Positions 24,214 through 32,193 of a stretch of DNA of 64,000 bases are shown here, one piece after another (position 1 is the first letter of the stretch; every line of letters begins with the position of its first letter). Under the pieces are notes generated by a model. It was given only the letters and a program-made list of their open reading frames with translations, was not told the origin of the DNA and did no database searches. The stretch covers positions 93,622 to 157,621 of the forward strand of contig JAEWVC010000030.1 in the NCBI GenBank assembly GCA_023459275.1. The letters run 5' to 3'. The position numbers and the translations under genes were made by a program. The stretch comes from Bacillota bacterium (GTDB lineage: Bacteria; Bacillota; Clostridia; Christensenellales; Aristaeellaceae).

Positions 24214-25014
24214 CTATGCCGCCTTGCCGCTATTCCTACTGTTGAGCAGGCAGCGTCCGTTCAGTACGAAAACACCAACAGCAATGGCCACATACACAAC
24301 CGCGATGAGGAGTGCAACAGTCATGACACCTGGATACTGTCCAGCAAATTTGCCCGCGGCTTGATGCTCCTGCCAGATGCCATAATACGCCCATGCAAGG
24401 GGCAGGGTCAGTGCCGCGTTGCGAAGTCTAAGCTGAATGAGAAGGGTGAGCGCCAGCGCGATGATAAGAATCAGCACTGCCCACGCGTTGGGGGCCAAAC
24501 CAAATCCATTCCATTTCAACTGCACCAGAAAGGCTGAAACATTAACTACTGTTGCAATGATCAGCCAGCCATTGTACAACCCGAATGCCAACGCGTTCAC
24601 CTTCTGCCCGATCCCTTCCGGCGCTTTCAGCCGCCCGTTAAGCACAGCCAGGCTCATAACCAACAGGAGGATGAGCAACGTGGAAACGCCGATCCACTCG
24701 AAAGAGAAGGCAGTAATCCACAAAATGTTTGCAACGCTTGATACCCAGAAAGGCAGGCTGATGGTGTCGATGAGCTTGGCGGTCTTCTCTTCTCGGTGCT
24801 TAACGATCATGTAAATGAGAGAGATCAGCAAAAGCGTGTAGATGACCCCCCAGATGCTGAAGGTGGAAGGGCTTGGGGTGATCAGCGTTGGGTAGGCATC
24901 CGACACTTCCTTTTGGGACATGCCATTGATAACTCCGAATGCACCGAGTGCGTTGAAACCGATGGTAAGCAAGAAAAGCCCTAAGTTTAGCCAGACTTTG
25001 GCTTTGGCGGTCAT
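24214..25014 (-). CDS. TspO/MBR-related tryptophan-rich membrane protein
   Basis: 266 residues, about eight hydrophobic segments. PSPSTFSIWGVIYTLL near residues 47-62 is the start motif of the second span in TspO-like proteins (FxxWxxIY), and WNGFGLAPNAWAVLIL and LPLAWAYYGIWQ fit an extended TspO relative. The function of this longer bacterial subfamily is unclear; transport or sensing of tetrapyrroles is known for classical TspO. The ATG at 25014 follows GGAGGGATTTAAAA; a TATAAT box lies at 25055-25050. It is adjacent to a dead hemZ, which may be coincidence. Confidence 0.75.
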   Translation of the reverse strand: MTAKAKVWLNLGLFLLTIGFNALGAFGVINGMSQKEVSDAYPTLITPSPSTFSIWGVIYTLLLISLIYMIVKHREEKTAKLIDTISLPFWVSSVANILWITAFSFEWIGVSTLLILLLVMSLAVLNGRLKAPEGIGQKVNALAFGLYNGWLIIATVVNVSAFLVQLKWNGFGLAPNAWAVLILIIALALTLLIQLRLRNAALTLPLAWAYYGIWQEHQAAGKFAGQYPGVMTVALLIAVVYVAIAVGVFVLNGRCLLNSRNSGKAA

Positions 25015-25055
25015 TTTTAAATCCCTCCTCATATCTGGGTTCTTACCACATTATA

Positions 25056-25402
25056 CCACGGTCCAGTTTGTGCGAAACAAAGTGGGTCGAATGCCCTGCT
25101 CCAATTCGAAAACGCAAACTGGCAGATTGCTACGTATCATGAACCCAGAAATACTCCTACAAAATAACGGAACCTCTATTCGCGTTTTTTGTTGACAGTC
25201 TTGTAGTGCGCAACTTGGAGTGCAGGATATTTTCGTAATACTGCATCGCAGCCTAATGTGGCTAATTGACTTGGTAATTGATAACAATCGCCACTAGTCG
25301 AGGATTGGCACCGTTTTCGGTGATGTCCGCCGCCAGCTCGATAGTATCATCTGCGGCTACAGTCGTTCACACGCATGCCCACAGCAAAATTCAAAAATGC
25401 TC
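25056..25402. other. Intergenic region between the TspO-like gene and operon C
   Basis: About 350 bases without a supported gene, AT-richer than the surroundings. A TTGACA at 25193-25198 has no matching -10 element at 17 bases. The junction separates two differently organised regions. Confidence 0.4.
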
Positions 25403-25431
25403 TTGACAGCATACCGGTATACCGGTATACT
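25403..25431 (+). promoter_or_regulatory. Promoter of operon C with overlapping palindromic operators
   Basis: TTGACA (25403-25408) and TATACT (25426-25431) are 17 bases apart. The spacer and -10 box carry two overlapping perfect palindromes: ATACCGGTATACCGGTAT (25411-25428) and GTATACCGGTATAC (25417-25430). A protein bound here would cover the promoter. The GntR regulator at the end of the operon (31260) is the natural candidate; GTATAC-type centres are common for GntR sites. Confidence 0.8.
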
Positions 25432-25526
25432 ACACACAGCAGATGCAGCGAGGCATAAAGTCGTTCCGCGAATGCTGACGCGCTGCTGAATGTCTAAAAA
25501 CTACGTATGGCGAGGAGCATCAAACG

Positions 25527-26435
25527 ATGAAGAGGACAAAATTCCGCTTCAACCACCAGACCTACCAGATCAGCGAGACGGCGACCTCTTATGTTTTGAT
25601 GACGCCCGCGCTATTTCTGATGGCCGTTCTGTTCTTCATTCCCTTGGCGCAGGTGTTCGGGATGAGCTTTACGAACATGAACCTCATCCGCGGAACGCAG
25701 GAGTATAATGGTCTTGCGAATTACGAGTTCCTGCTCACGGCGCAGCGCTTTTGGCAGGCCACGGCGAACACGAGCATATACTCCGTCATCAAGATATCAG
25801 TCGGCCTTTTTTTGGCGGTTGCGACCGCGCTGATGCTGGATATGAAGATCCCGCTGAGAAAACTGATCCGCATCATTTACTTTGCCCCGGTCGTCGTATC
25901 GGTCGTTGCCAGCAGCATGATCTGGCTTTGGTTCTACGATCCGGGCATCGGCCCTTTGAATCAGATTCTCAAGGCGGTGGGGCTGCCGCCGCTCAAGTGG
26001 CTGTATGATGCCAAAACATCGCTGATCTCCATCACCATCTTCTCCATCTGGCATGGCGTAGGCTATAACGTGGTCATCCTGCTCGCTGGGCTGCAAAGCA
26101 TTTCCGATACCTATATCGAGGCCGCGCGGGTCGAGGGCGCGAGCGAGTTCCAGATGGTCCGTTACATCAAGCTGCCCCTGCTGGCTCCCACCTTTTCGTT
26201 CGTACTGATGATGGACATCATCAGCTCCTTCAAGTCGTTCACAGATGTCAACGTTATGACGCCTACGGGCGGGCCGAACTATTCGACGGGCATGATCGTG
26301 AACTATATCTATGAGCAGGCGTTCACCAATAGCCGCATGGGTCGCGGATCGGCGGCATCGATACTGTTGTTCCTCATCATACTGGTGTTGACGCTGCTGC
26401 AAAAGCGGATCGAGCGCAGAAAAGCGGAGGGATAG
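25527..26435 (+). CDS. Carbohydrate ABC transporter permease, MalF/UgpA type
   Basis: 302 residues, six membrane spans, first span at about residues 24-44 (LMTPALFLMAVLFFIPLAQV), EAA loop IEAARVEGASEFQMVRYIKL. ATG at 25527 with GAGGAG about ten bases upstream. First gene of operon C, where the permeases precede the binding protein, the reverse of the gene order in regions A and B. Substrate unknown; a sugar phosphate, glycerophosphodiester or nucleoside-like compound is possible given the downstream enzymes. Confidence 0.92.
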   Translation: MKRTKFRFNHQTYQISETATSYVLMTPALFLMAVLFFIPLAQVFGMSFTNMNLIRGTQEYNGLANYEFLLTAQRFWQATANTSIYSVIKISVGLFLAVATALMLDMKIPLRKLIRIIYFAPVVVSVVASSMIWLWFYDPGIGPLNQILKAVGLPPLKWLYDAKTSLISITIFSIWHGVGYNVVILLAGLQSISDTYIEAARVEGASEFQMVRYIKLPLLAPTFSFVLMMDIISSFKSFTDVNVMTPTGGPNYSTGMIVNYIYEQAFTNSRMGRGSAASILLFLIILVLTLLQKRIERRKAEG

Positions 26436-26487
26436 AGTCACAAGCGGTTTCCTGTTGATACGATAGAAGGAAGTGGGAGTGCCCGCC

Positions 26488-27309
26488 ATGAAAAAGGTGA
26501 AGAAGTACAACGTTGTACCCGCCGCGCTGCTGTTTATCGGTTCGATCATCATGGTTTTCCCGTTTGTATGGATGGTTCTTTCCTCGTTCAAGACCACGGC
26601 GGATGTCGTCTCATATCCGCCCAGATGGCTGCCGAGCGTTTGGGTCACGGATAGCTACGCGAAGGTGTTCGAGCTGGTTCCGTTCATCACCTACTATGGG
26701 AACAGCATCTACACATCCGTTGCGCAAACCGCACTGCAGATCACGGTATCGATTTTCGCCGCATACCCGCTTGCAAAGCTGCAATTCCCCGGCAAGCACG
26801 CGATCTCGCTGATGCTTAGGTCGAGCCTGTTCATCCCGGGAGTGGTCACGACGATTCCGTTGTTTTTCATCGTCAGCAAGCTCCGCTTGGTCGATACCTA
26901 TGCCGGTATCATATTGCCGCAGATCTTCAGTGCGTTCATCATCATGATGCTCATCTCCTTCTTTTCCGAGCTACCGAACGAGCTGAACGAAGCGGCTATC
27001 ATCGACGGATGCAGCTACTACCGCATCCTGTTCTCGGTCATCATCCCGAACTCCGTGACCGCGATCACGACCGCCACGCTGTTCAGCTTTTTGGGGCATT
27101 GGAAGAGCTACCTATGGCCGCTGATCGTCACGAACCGGACATCGCTTCGCACGCTGCCGATCGGACTCAAGTACCTGATTCAGGAGACCTCCAACGATTA
27201 CGAGGTCATGATGGCTGCGGCTGTGATGACCGTTGTCCCCGTACTGCTCCTCTATATTTGCTATGAGAAGCAGCTCGTCAAGTCGATCACGTTGACAGGC
27301 ATCAAGTAG
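26488..27309 (+). CDS. Carbohydrate ABC transporter permease, MalG/UgpE type
   Basis: 273 residues, six membrane spans, EAA loop NEAAIIDGCSYYRILFSVII, C-terminus KQLVKSITLTGIK as in MalG-type proteins. The ATG at 26488 with GGGAG eight bases upstream is preferred; a GTG at 26473 has its Shine-Dalgarno too close. It lies 52 bases after the first permease and is followed by a hairpin before the binding-protein gene. Confidence 0.92.
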   Translation: MKKVKKYNVVPAALLFIGSIIMVFPFVWMVLSSFKTTADVVSYPPRWLPSVWVTDSYAKVFELVPFITYYGNSIYTSVAQTALQITVSIFAAYPLAKLQFPGKHAISLMLRSSLFIPGVVTTIPLFFIVSKLRLVDTYAGIILPQIFSAFIIMMLISFFSELPNELNEAAIIDGCSYYRILFSVIIPNSVTAITTATLFSFLGHWKSYLWPLIVTNRTSLRTLPIGLKYLIQETSNDYEVMMAAAVMTVVPVLLLYICYEKQLVKSITLTGIK

Positions 27310-27314
27310 CTTGA

Positions 27315-27343
27315 TTTGATTCTCCGGCGCCGGATCAATCAAA
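27315..27343. other. Stem-loop before the binding-protein gene
   Basis: TTTGATT (27315-27321) pairs with AATCAAA (27337-27343), and inside it TCCG pairs with CGGA around GCGC. There is no downstream T-run beyond TTTG. It may separate expression of the permeases from the binding protein. Confidence 0.5.
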
Positions 27344-27461
27344 TTTGCGATCATCACACAAAAAGGAGGCGACGCTGCCGGTTGTTGACAGAGAAACAGG
27401 GCGCGCACGACGCAGAGCATCGGTGTGAACAAAACCTAATGACGAAAAGGAGAAAATCAGC

Positions 27462-28745
27462 ATGAAGAGCAAGAAATGGGTAGCCATTCTAACGTCATTG
27501 ATGATCTTGGTTGTTATGGCGGGCGTATCGTTTGCGGAAGATGTCAGCTATGCGTTCATAAAGCCGACGGAGGACGTGACAATCACCGTATGGTATGCTG
27601 TTTCCGGTAAAAGCGGCGAGGCCTTCAATGCCTTGCTGGACGCTTATCAGGCGGAAAACCCCAACATCCATCTTGAGGCTTCCTACTCGGGCGATTATGC
27701 CGAGACGCAGGCCAAGCTGAGCGCGAACCTTGCGACCGGAACCGCGCCCGACGTCGTCCTTAGCTCCAGCCTTCCGCTCTATACCGGCGGGCGCGGCAAC
27801 TTCACGATGGAAGCGCTGATCCAAGACCCCGAGTTCAACGTGGGTGACGTGTATGCGGGCGTGTGGGAATACGCCAAGTACGCGGGTCACATCTGCGCTG
27901 TTCCGTTCAGTAATTCCACGCCTGTGCTGTACTACAACAAGCAGATCGCCGCGGCTGCCGGGCTGGACATCGAGAACAACCCGCCTGCGACTTGGGACGA
28001 ACTCTTTGAGATGGGCAAGACCGCGCAGGCCAAGGGCAACGTCAACAACTCAGATGCCTTCTGGGGCTTCGATACCAACGACCATACTTGGGTCTTCAAT
28101 TCCATGCTTGGTCAGAACGGGAACACCCTCGTCGCTTTTGAGGGCGACAAGATCATCCCCGTGTTCAACAACGAGCAGGCGCAGGTGGCCGGCAACTTCT
28201 GGAAGAAGCTGGTGGACGAGAAAGTGATGCCCGTAGGCGAGCACGCCAACGCTGAGAACGCTTTCCTCGCCGGGAACGTCGCGTTTTTTGCCGCGTCCTC
28301 CAGCCGCATCCCGCGGTATGCGAGCAGCGAGACCGTTGAAGTCGGCGCGCTGCCCCTGCCCGCGTTCGAGACGCCCCGCGTTGCGCTTGGCGGCGCGCTG
28401 CTGGCGACGTTCTCCACCGACCCGGTGAAGCTGGCAGCCAGCTGGGATCTGATCAAGTATCTCGCCAGCGTGGAGCATCAGTCCCAGTACGCGATCGCGA
28501 GCGGCTATCTGCCCATCCGTGCCTCGGCGATGGATCAACAGATTGTTAAGGACGCGATTGCGGCGAACCCCATGTTCGAGGTTTCCTACAAACAGATGGC
28601 GAATTCGTGGGCATATGTCTGGTTCGATTACGAGTCGGTCATGTACCAGTGCGTCCGCCGCGCGGTCGAGGCGATCGAGCAGGGTACGGACGTCAAAGAG
28701 GCGCTTGACACCGGCGTGAACGAGCTGCTCCGTGAAATGGAATAA
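27462..28745 (+). CDS. Extracellular solute-binding protein (UgpB-like)
   Basis: 427 residues. Signal peptide MKSKKWVAILTSLMILVVMA, cleaved at SFA-ED, with no lipobox cysteine. The mature part, VTITVWYAVSGKSGEAFNAL then NPNIHLEASYSGDYAETQAK and GTAPDVVLSSS, resembles UgpB, the glycerol-3-phosphate/glycerophosphodiester binding protein; similarity to general family 1 sugar-binding proteins is also strong. AAAAGGAG precedes the ATG at 27462. A hairpin (28805-28846) follows the stop. Confidence 0.9.
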   Translation: MKSKKWVAILTSLMILVVMAGVSFAEDVSYAFIKPTEDVTITVWYAVSGKSGEAFNALLDAYQAENPNIHLEASYSGDYAETQAKLSANLATGTAPDVVLSSSLPLYTGGRGNFTMEALIQDPEFNVGDVYAGVWEYAKYAGHICAVPFSNSTPVLYYNKQIAAAAGLDIENNPPATWDELFEMGKTAQAKGNVNNSDAFWGFDTNDHTWVFNSMLGQNGNTLVAFEGDKIIPVFNNEQAQVAGNFWKKLVDEKVMPVGEHANAENAFLAGNVAFFAASSSRIPRYASSETVEVGALPLPAFETPRVALGGALLATFSTDPVKLAASWDLIKYLASVEHQSQYAIASGYLPIRASAMDQQIVKDAIAANPMFEVSYKQMANSWAYVWFDYESVMYQCVRRAVEAIEQGTDVKEALDTGVNELLREME

Positions 28746-28804
28746 CAATGAGGATTGGCGGCAGTACGGTTTTATGATAGTATAGACTCGTATCTGTCAG
28801 CACG

Positions 28805-28846
28805 GCACAGGACGGCAGTGCTGGAAGCGGCGCTGCTATCCTGTGC
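28805..28846. other. Stem-loop between binding protein and ADP-ribosylglycohydrolase genes
   Basis: GCACAGGA (28805-28812) pairs with TCCTGTGC (28839-28846), and an inner GCAGTGC/GCGCTGC pairing strengthens the fold. No T-run follows. Probably a processing or stability element in the operon mRNA. Confidence 0.5.
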
Positions 28847-28925
28847 TGGTGAAAGCCGACCGGCTGGCCACTTGAAAATGGCTGAGACACTCTCGATATC
28901 ATACTGAGCGAAGGGATGTTTGGGA

Positions 28926-29939
28926 ATGATAGGTACAGACTTGGCGGGGCGCTACACAAGCGTGCTGGAGGCGTTCGCCGCCGGAGACGCGATGGGTATG
29001 CCGACGGAATTCATGACCAGACGGCAGATCGCAAAGATATATCCGCAGGTAACTGGACTTCTTGACCCGCACCAATCCTTCATCCATTCCAACCTGCCCT
29101 TTGCCTCCGTCACCGATGATACGGAGCAGAACCTGTACCTCATCAATGCGTATCGGCGTGATCGGACGATCACCGTGGAAAACACGGCTAACGCGCTGCT
29201 CAGATGGGTCGTGGAATGCAACGCCATCGAGAAGAAGTACATCGGCCCCAGCTCCCTGAAGGCGCTGAGAAGCATCGAAAACGGCATGAATCCCTATGTG
29301 GCGGGCATATCGGGTACGACCTGCGGAGGCATCATGAGGACGCCTTCCTTGGTGCTGTGCTCGGATATCAGCGATAAGAAGGCCGTATTTGAGAATATAC
29401 AGATGGGCTGCGTCCCGACCCACAACACGTCGCAGGCCATCCAAGCCGCCGTCGGCTACGGCATGGCATTGCGTGAGACGCTCGCCTGCAATTGCCGCTC
29501 GATTGAAGCCGTTGTGAAGGCGGCCTCCGCGGGCATCGACAAGGCGCTGTCATGCCTCAACTACATCGCCTGCGCGCCGTCTTGCAAGGCACGCTTGGTG
29601 CGGCTGATCGATACCATCCCCCTGATGAAGACGGAGGACAAGGTGCTGGATGAGCTTTTCGATTTCTATGGGACGGGTCTGGAATCCATCGACACCTTTA
29701 CCGCAGTGTTCGGGATATTCCTGTTTGTGAAGGAGGACGTTTTCCGCGGCATTTGCATGGCGGCGCGCGTCGGCGGCGATACTGATACGATCGCTGCCCT
29801 GGTCGGCGCGCTTTGCGCCGCGTATGCGGGCGCGCACAACATACCGTGGGAGATCATCGACCAGATCGAGCAGGCGAACCAGATTGATCTAAAAAAGGCG
29901 GCACAGGATGCGGCTGACACATTTGGAGGTAAGCGCTGA
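28926..29939 (+). CDS. ADP-ribosylglycohydrolase family protein
   Basis: 337 residues, near the usual family length. Starts with a typical AFAAGDAMGMPTEFM, first metal cluster SVTDDTEQNLYL, and a second cluster ARVGGDTDTIAALVGALCAAY. Both Asp pairs needed for the di-magnesium centre are present, so it should be active. Start chosen at ATG 28926 with AAGGGA nine bases upstream; a TTG two codons earlier is possible. It overlaps the phosphodiesterase gene by one base. The partnership with a transporter and a phosphodiesterase suggests hydrolysis of a small ADP-ribose-like or nucleoside-like glycoside rather than protein de-ADP-ribosylation. Confidence 0.9.
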   Translation: MIGTDLAGRYTSVLEAFAAGDAMGMPTEFMTRRQIAKIYPQVTGLLDPHQSFIHSNLPFASVTDDTEQNLYLINAYRRDRTITVENTANALLRWVVECNAIEKKYIGPSSLKALRSIENGMNPYVAGISGTTCGGIMRTPSLVLCSDISDKKAVFENIQMGCVPTHNTSQAIQAAVGYGMALRETLACNCRSIEAVVKAASAGIDKALSCLNYIACAPSCKARLVRLIDTIPLMKTEDKVLDELFDFYGTGLESIDTFTAVFGIFLFVKEDVFRGICMAARVGGDTDTIAALVGALCAAYAGAHNIPWEIIDQIEQANQIDLKKAAQDAADTFGGKR

Positions 29940-31204
29940 TGAAACTGCTGGTTGCGAGCATCGACGCCATGTTCAGCAGCGACGTCGATATCCTGAAGAG
30001 TCAGGAGCCTTGGCAGCGATATGACCCGCATACCGTTGTACAGAGGGATGTCGAGCCTGTGTATCCCGCCTTGACCTATCCGTGCCACGCTTCTTTGCTG
30101 TCCGGCAACCTGCCGCTGCACCACGGCGTATACCAGAACACGGTGTTTGACTTTAGCAAGCGCTCCCCCGACTGGTGGTGGGATTACGGACTCATACAGG
30201 GCGGAACGATCTTTGAGGATATGCGCTCCGCCGGGCTGAGGGTTGCATCGGTGTTCTGGCCGGTCACGGCAAACGCGCCTGTTGATTATCTGATCGGGGA
30301 GATTTGGTCGAAGGTCGTTCCCTCCATCGACGTGATGGAGCAGACCTCGTCCCATAACATCAATCACATCATCGAGCGATACCGTGACCGCTTGGACTTC
30401 GATGACAAGTATCGGCAGGATGATTACGCGGTCAGGTGCGCCATGGATATCATCGACGAGTTCGACCCCGATGTGTTCTTCATCCATTTCTGTGTTGTCG
30501 ATCAGATGAGGCACAGGTATGGGCTGCATCACCCAAAGGTGACAGAGGCGCTGACGGCGTGCGCGCAATGGGTTGACAGGATCGCGGAGGCGGCGACCCG
30601 GAGGAACGGCGGAAGAATCCCCGGCGTGATGCTGCTCGGAGACCACGGACATTTGCCTGTGGGGCAGATGCTCCATTTCAACACGGTCTTCCAGCAACGC
30701 GGCTGGTTCGATCCCGAGCATCCTGACGACTATGCCGTGTATTGCCACGAGGCGGGCGTTTCAGCGCAGATATACGTGCGCGCTGCGGCGCTGCGGCTGC
30801 CCTTGGAGGCGCTCTTCGCAGGGATGATCGATGAGGGCAGGCTCCTCTATATGTTTGACAAGGCGGCGATGCGGGAGCAGGGGGTTGACGGTCCGTTTGA
30901 CTATGTCCTTGAGGCGGCGGACGGATACGCGATTTCCGGTTCGGTCACGCCTGAGGAGATAACGCCCGTGTACTCCAAGTGCGGCGCGTCGGAGATCGGG
31001 CAGCACGGGCATCACCCTTCCCGCGGGGACAAGCCGCCCATCGTGCTGTACCATCCGCAGATCGCGCAGAGGCAGACAGGCTTCGGCGGGTCCGTTACCG
31101 ACCTTGCGCCAACGCTGCTGCAAATGCTGGATATCCCGTCCAGCAGGAAAATGGACGGCAAGGCGCTGCCGACGATGGTTCGCGCATATCGTTCGGTCAC
31201 GTGA
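29939..31204 (+). CDS. Type I phosphodiesterase / alkaline phosphatase superfamily protein
   Basis: 421 residues. The NPP-type active site is visible: metal ligand D9, the nucleophile region PALTYPCHASLLSG with T46, DQMRH (D188, H192), GDHGH (D235, H236), and a late HHPSRG histidine. This superfamily hydrolyses phosphodiesters such as nucleotide pyrophosphates, or phosphonoacetate-like substrates. No signal peptide, so it acts inside the cell on an imported compound. The ATG overlaps the stop of the ADP-ribosylglycohydrolase gene (TGATG), so production of the two is coupled. Confidence 0.88.
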   Translation: MKLLVASIDAMFSSDVDILKSQEPWQRYDPHTVVQRDVEPVYPALTYPCHASLLSGNLPLHHGVYQNTVFDFSKRSPDWWWDYGLIQGGTIFEDMRSAGLRVASVFWPVTANAPVDYLIGEIWSKVVPSIDVMEQTSSHNINHIIERYRDRLDFDDKYRQDDYAVRCAMDIIDEFDPDVFFIHFCVVDQMRHRYGLHHPKVTEALTACAQWVDRIAEAATRRNGGRIPGVMLLGDHGHLPVGQMLHFNTVFQQRGWFDPEHPDDYAVYCHEAGVSAQIYVRAAALRLPLEALFAGMIDEGRLLYMFDKAAMREQGVDGPFDYVLEAADGYAISGSVTPEEITPVYSKCGASEIGQHGHHPSRGDKPPIVLYHPQIAQRQTGFGGSVTDLAPTLLQMLDIPSSRKMDGKALPTMVRAYRSVT

Positions 31205-31259
31205 ACCGTCGGGACAACCCCATACAGCCCGGGGACAGATCGACCAAAGGAGAAGTGAC

Positions 31260-31898
31260 ATGGCGCAAGCACCATTGATTCCCGCATATCAGCCCCTGCA
31301 ATACAAGGCTTACTACGATTTGATGGCGATGATCGACGAGAACAAGCTAATCAAAGGGGTCATATATTCGGAAACAAAAATATCGAAGGAGTTGGGTATC
31401 TCCCGCACTCCTTTTCGCAACGCGCTGCTCCGACTTGTCCATGAGGGATATATCGAGATTGTACCCAGCAAAGGGTTTGTTCTGCTACAGTTCAACGAAC
31501 GGGAGTACCGCAACAACACCATGCTTTGCAGCGCGCTGGAAACCTACTGCGGCGTTCAACTGGCCTTGAACGCCGACGCGACCAGCAAAGCGGCGGCGCT
31601 TTCACAGCTGGAGGCCATCGTCGCCTCCGACGCGGAGGCGAAGGGTGGAGCGCAGTTCACAAAGGAGTTCCATGTCGAACTGGTCAACTCCGCGGAAAAC
31701 AAACCGATAATGGACGTGTTTGGAACCGCGATACAGAAGATTGCAAACAGGATGGGCGAGAACCCGTCCAAGGCAGAGGAAACCGAAGGCAGACGGGCGG
31801 ACTGCAAAGCGATATTGGACGCCATCCTTTGCGCGGACGCCCTGCAGATATATGATGCTGTCGAAAGGTATTATGAGCATTGCCGCGTCTCGGCTTGA
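31260..31898 (+). CDS. GntR-family transcriptional regulator (FadR/FCD type)
   Basis: 212 residues. N-terminal winged helix (residues about 10-75) with SETKISKELGISRTPFRNAL as recognition region, followed by an all-helical effector domain with FCD-like histidines (FTKEFHVELVNSA). ATG at 31260 with AAAGGAG upstream, 55 bases after the phosphodiesterase gene. Probably controls operon C through the palindromes at 25411-25430, with a transported compound as effector; this link is inferred. Confidence 0.9.
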   Translation: MAQAPLIPAYQPLQYKAYYDLMAMIDENKLIKGVIYSETKISKELGISRTPFRNALLRLVHEGYIEIVPSKGFVLLQFNEREYRNNTMLCSALETYCGVQLALNADATSKAAALSQLEAIVASDAEAKGGAQFTKEFHVELVNSAENKPIMDVFGTAIQKIANRMGENPSKAEETEGRRADCKAILDAILCADALQIYDAVERYYEHCRVSA

Positions 31899-31996
31899 GG
31901 GCCGTGCCCAGACCTTCCTTGATCCCGCAAGGTTCCATCGTGTCCATTCTTGTGGGTACAGTGTATGTTGAGTACACTGAATTTGCCAATATCATA

Positions 31997-32069
31997 GGAC
32001 GAAAGATGGACGATTCCCATTCTTCGTCCGATTTCGTCCACCTAGCGTTTTTGGACGATTTTTTCGTCC
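31997..32069. repeat. Cluster of GGACGA/TCGTCC hexamers forming nested hairpins
   Basis: Three direct GGACGA copies (31997, 32008, 32053) and three inverted TCGTCC copies (32024, 32034, 32064) lie within 73 bases. The first four form an imperfect hairpin with 17-base arms, and the last two form GGACGA-TTTTT-TCGTCC. The cluster ends 9 bases before the IS256-type element. It could be a terminator of operon C, a protein-binding array or an insertion footprint. Confidence 0.6.
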
Positions 32070-32193
32070 GATTTGCTAGTGTCAATAGGAGTTCGCGATT
32101 TGGGGTTCCGCAAGAGAATCAGGCGGCCCTAAGTAACAGGTTGCGAAGAGCATTTTCACAGAAAAAGGCTCTGGAAACCGACCAGTCTTCCGC

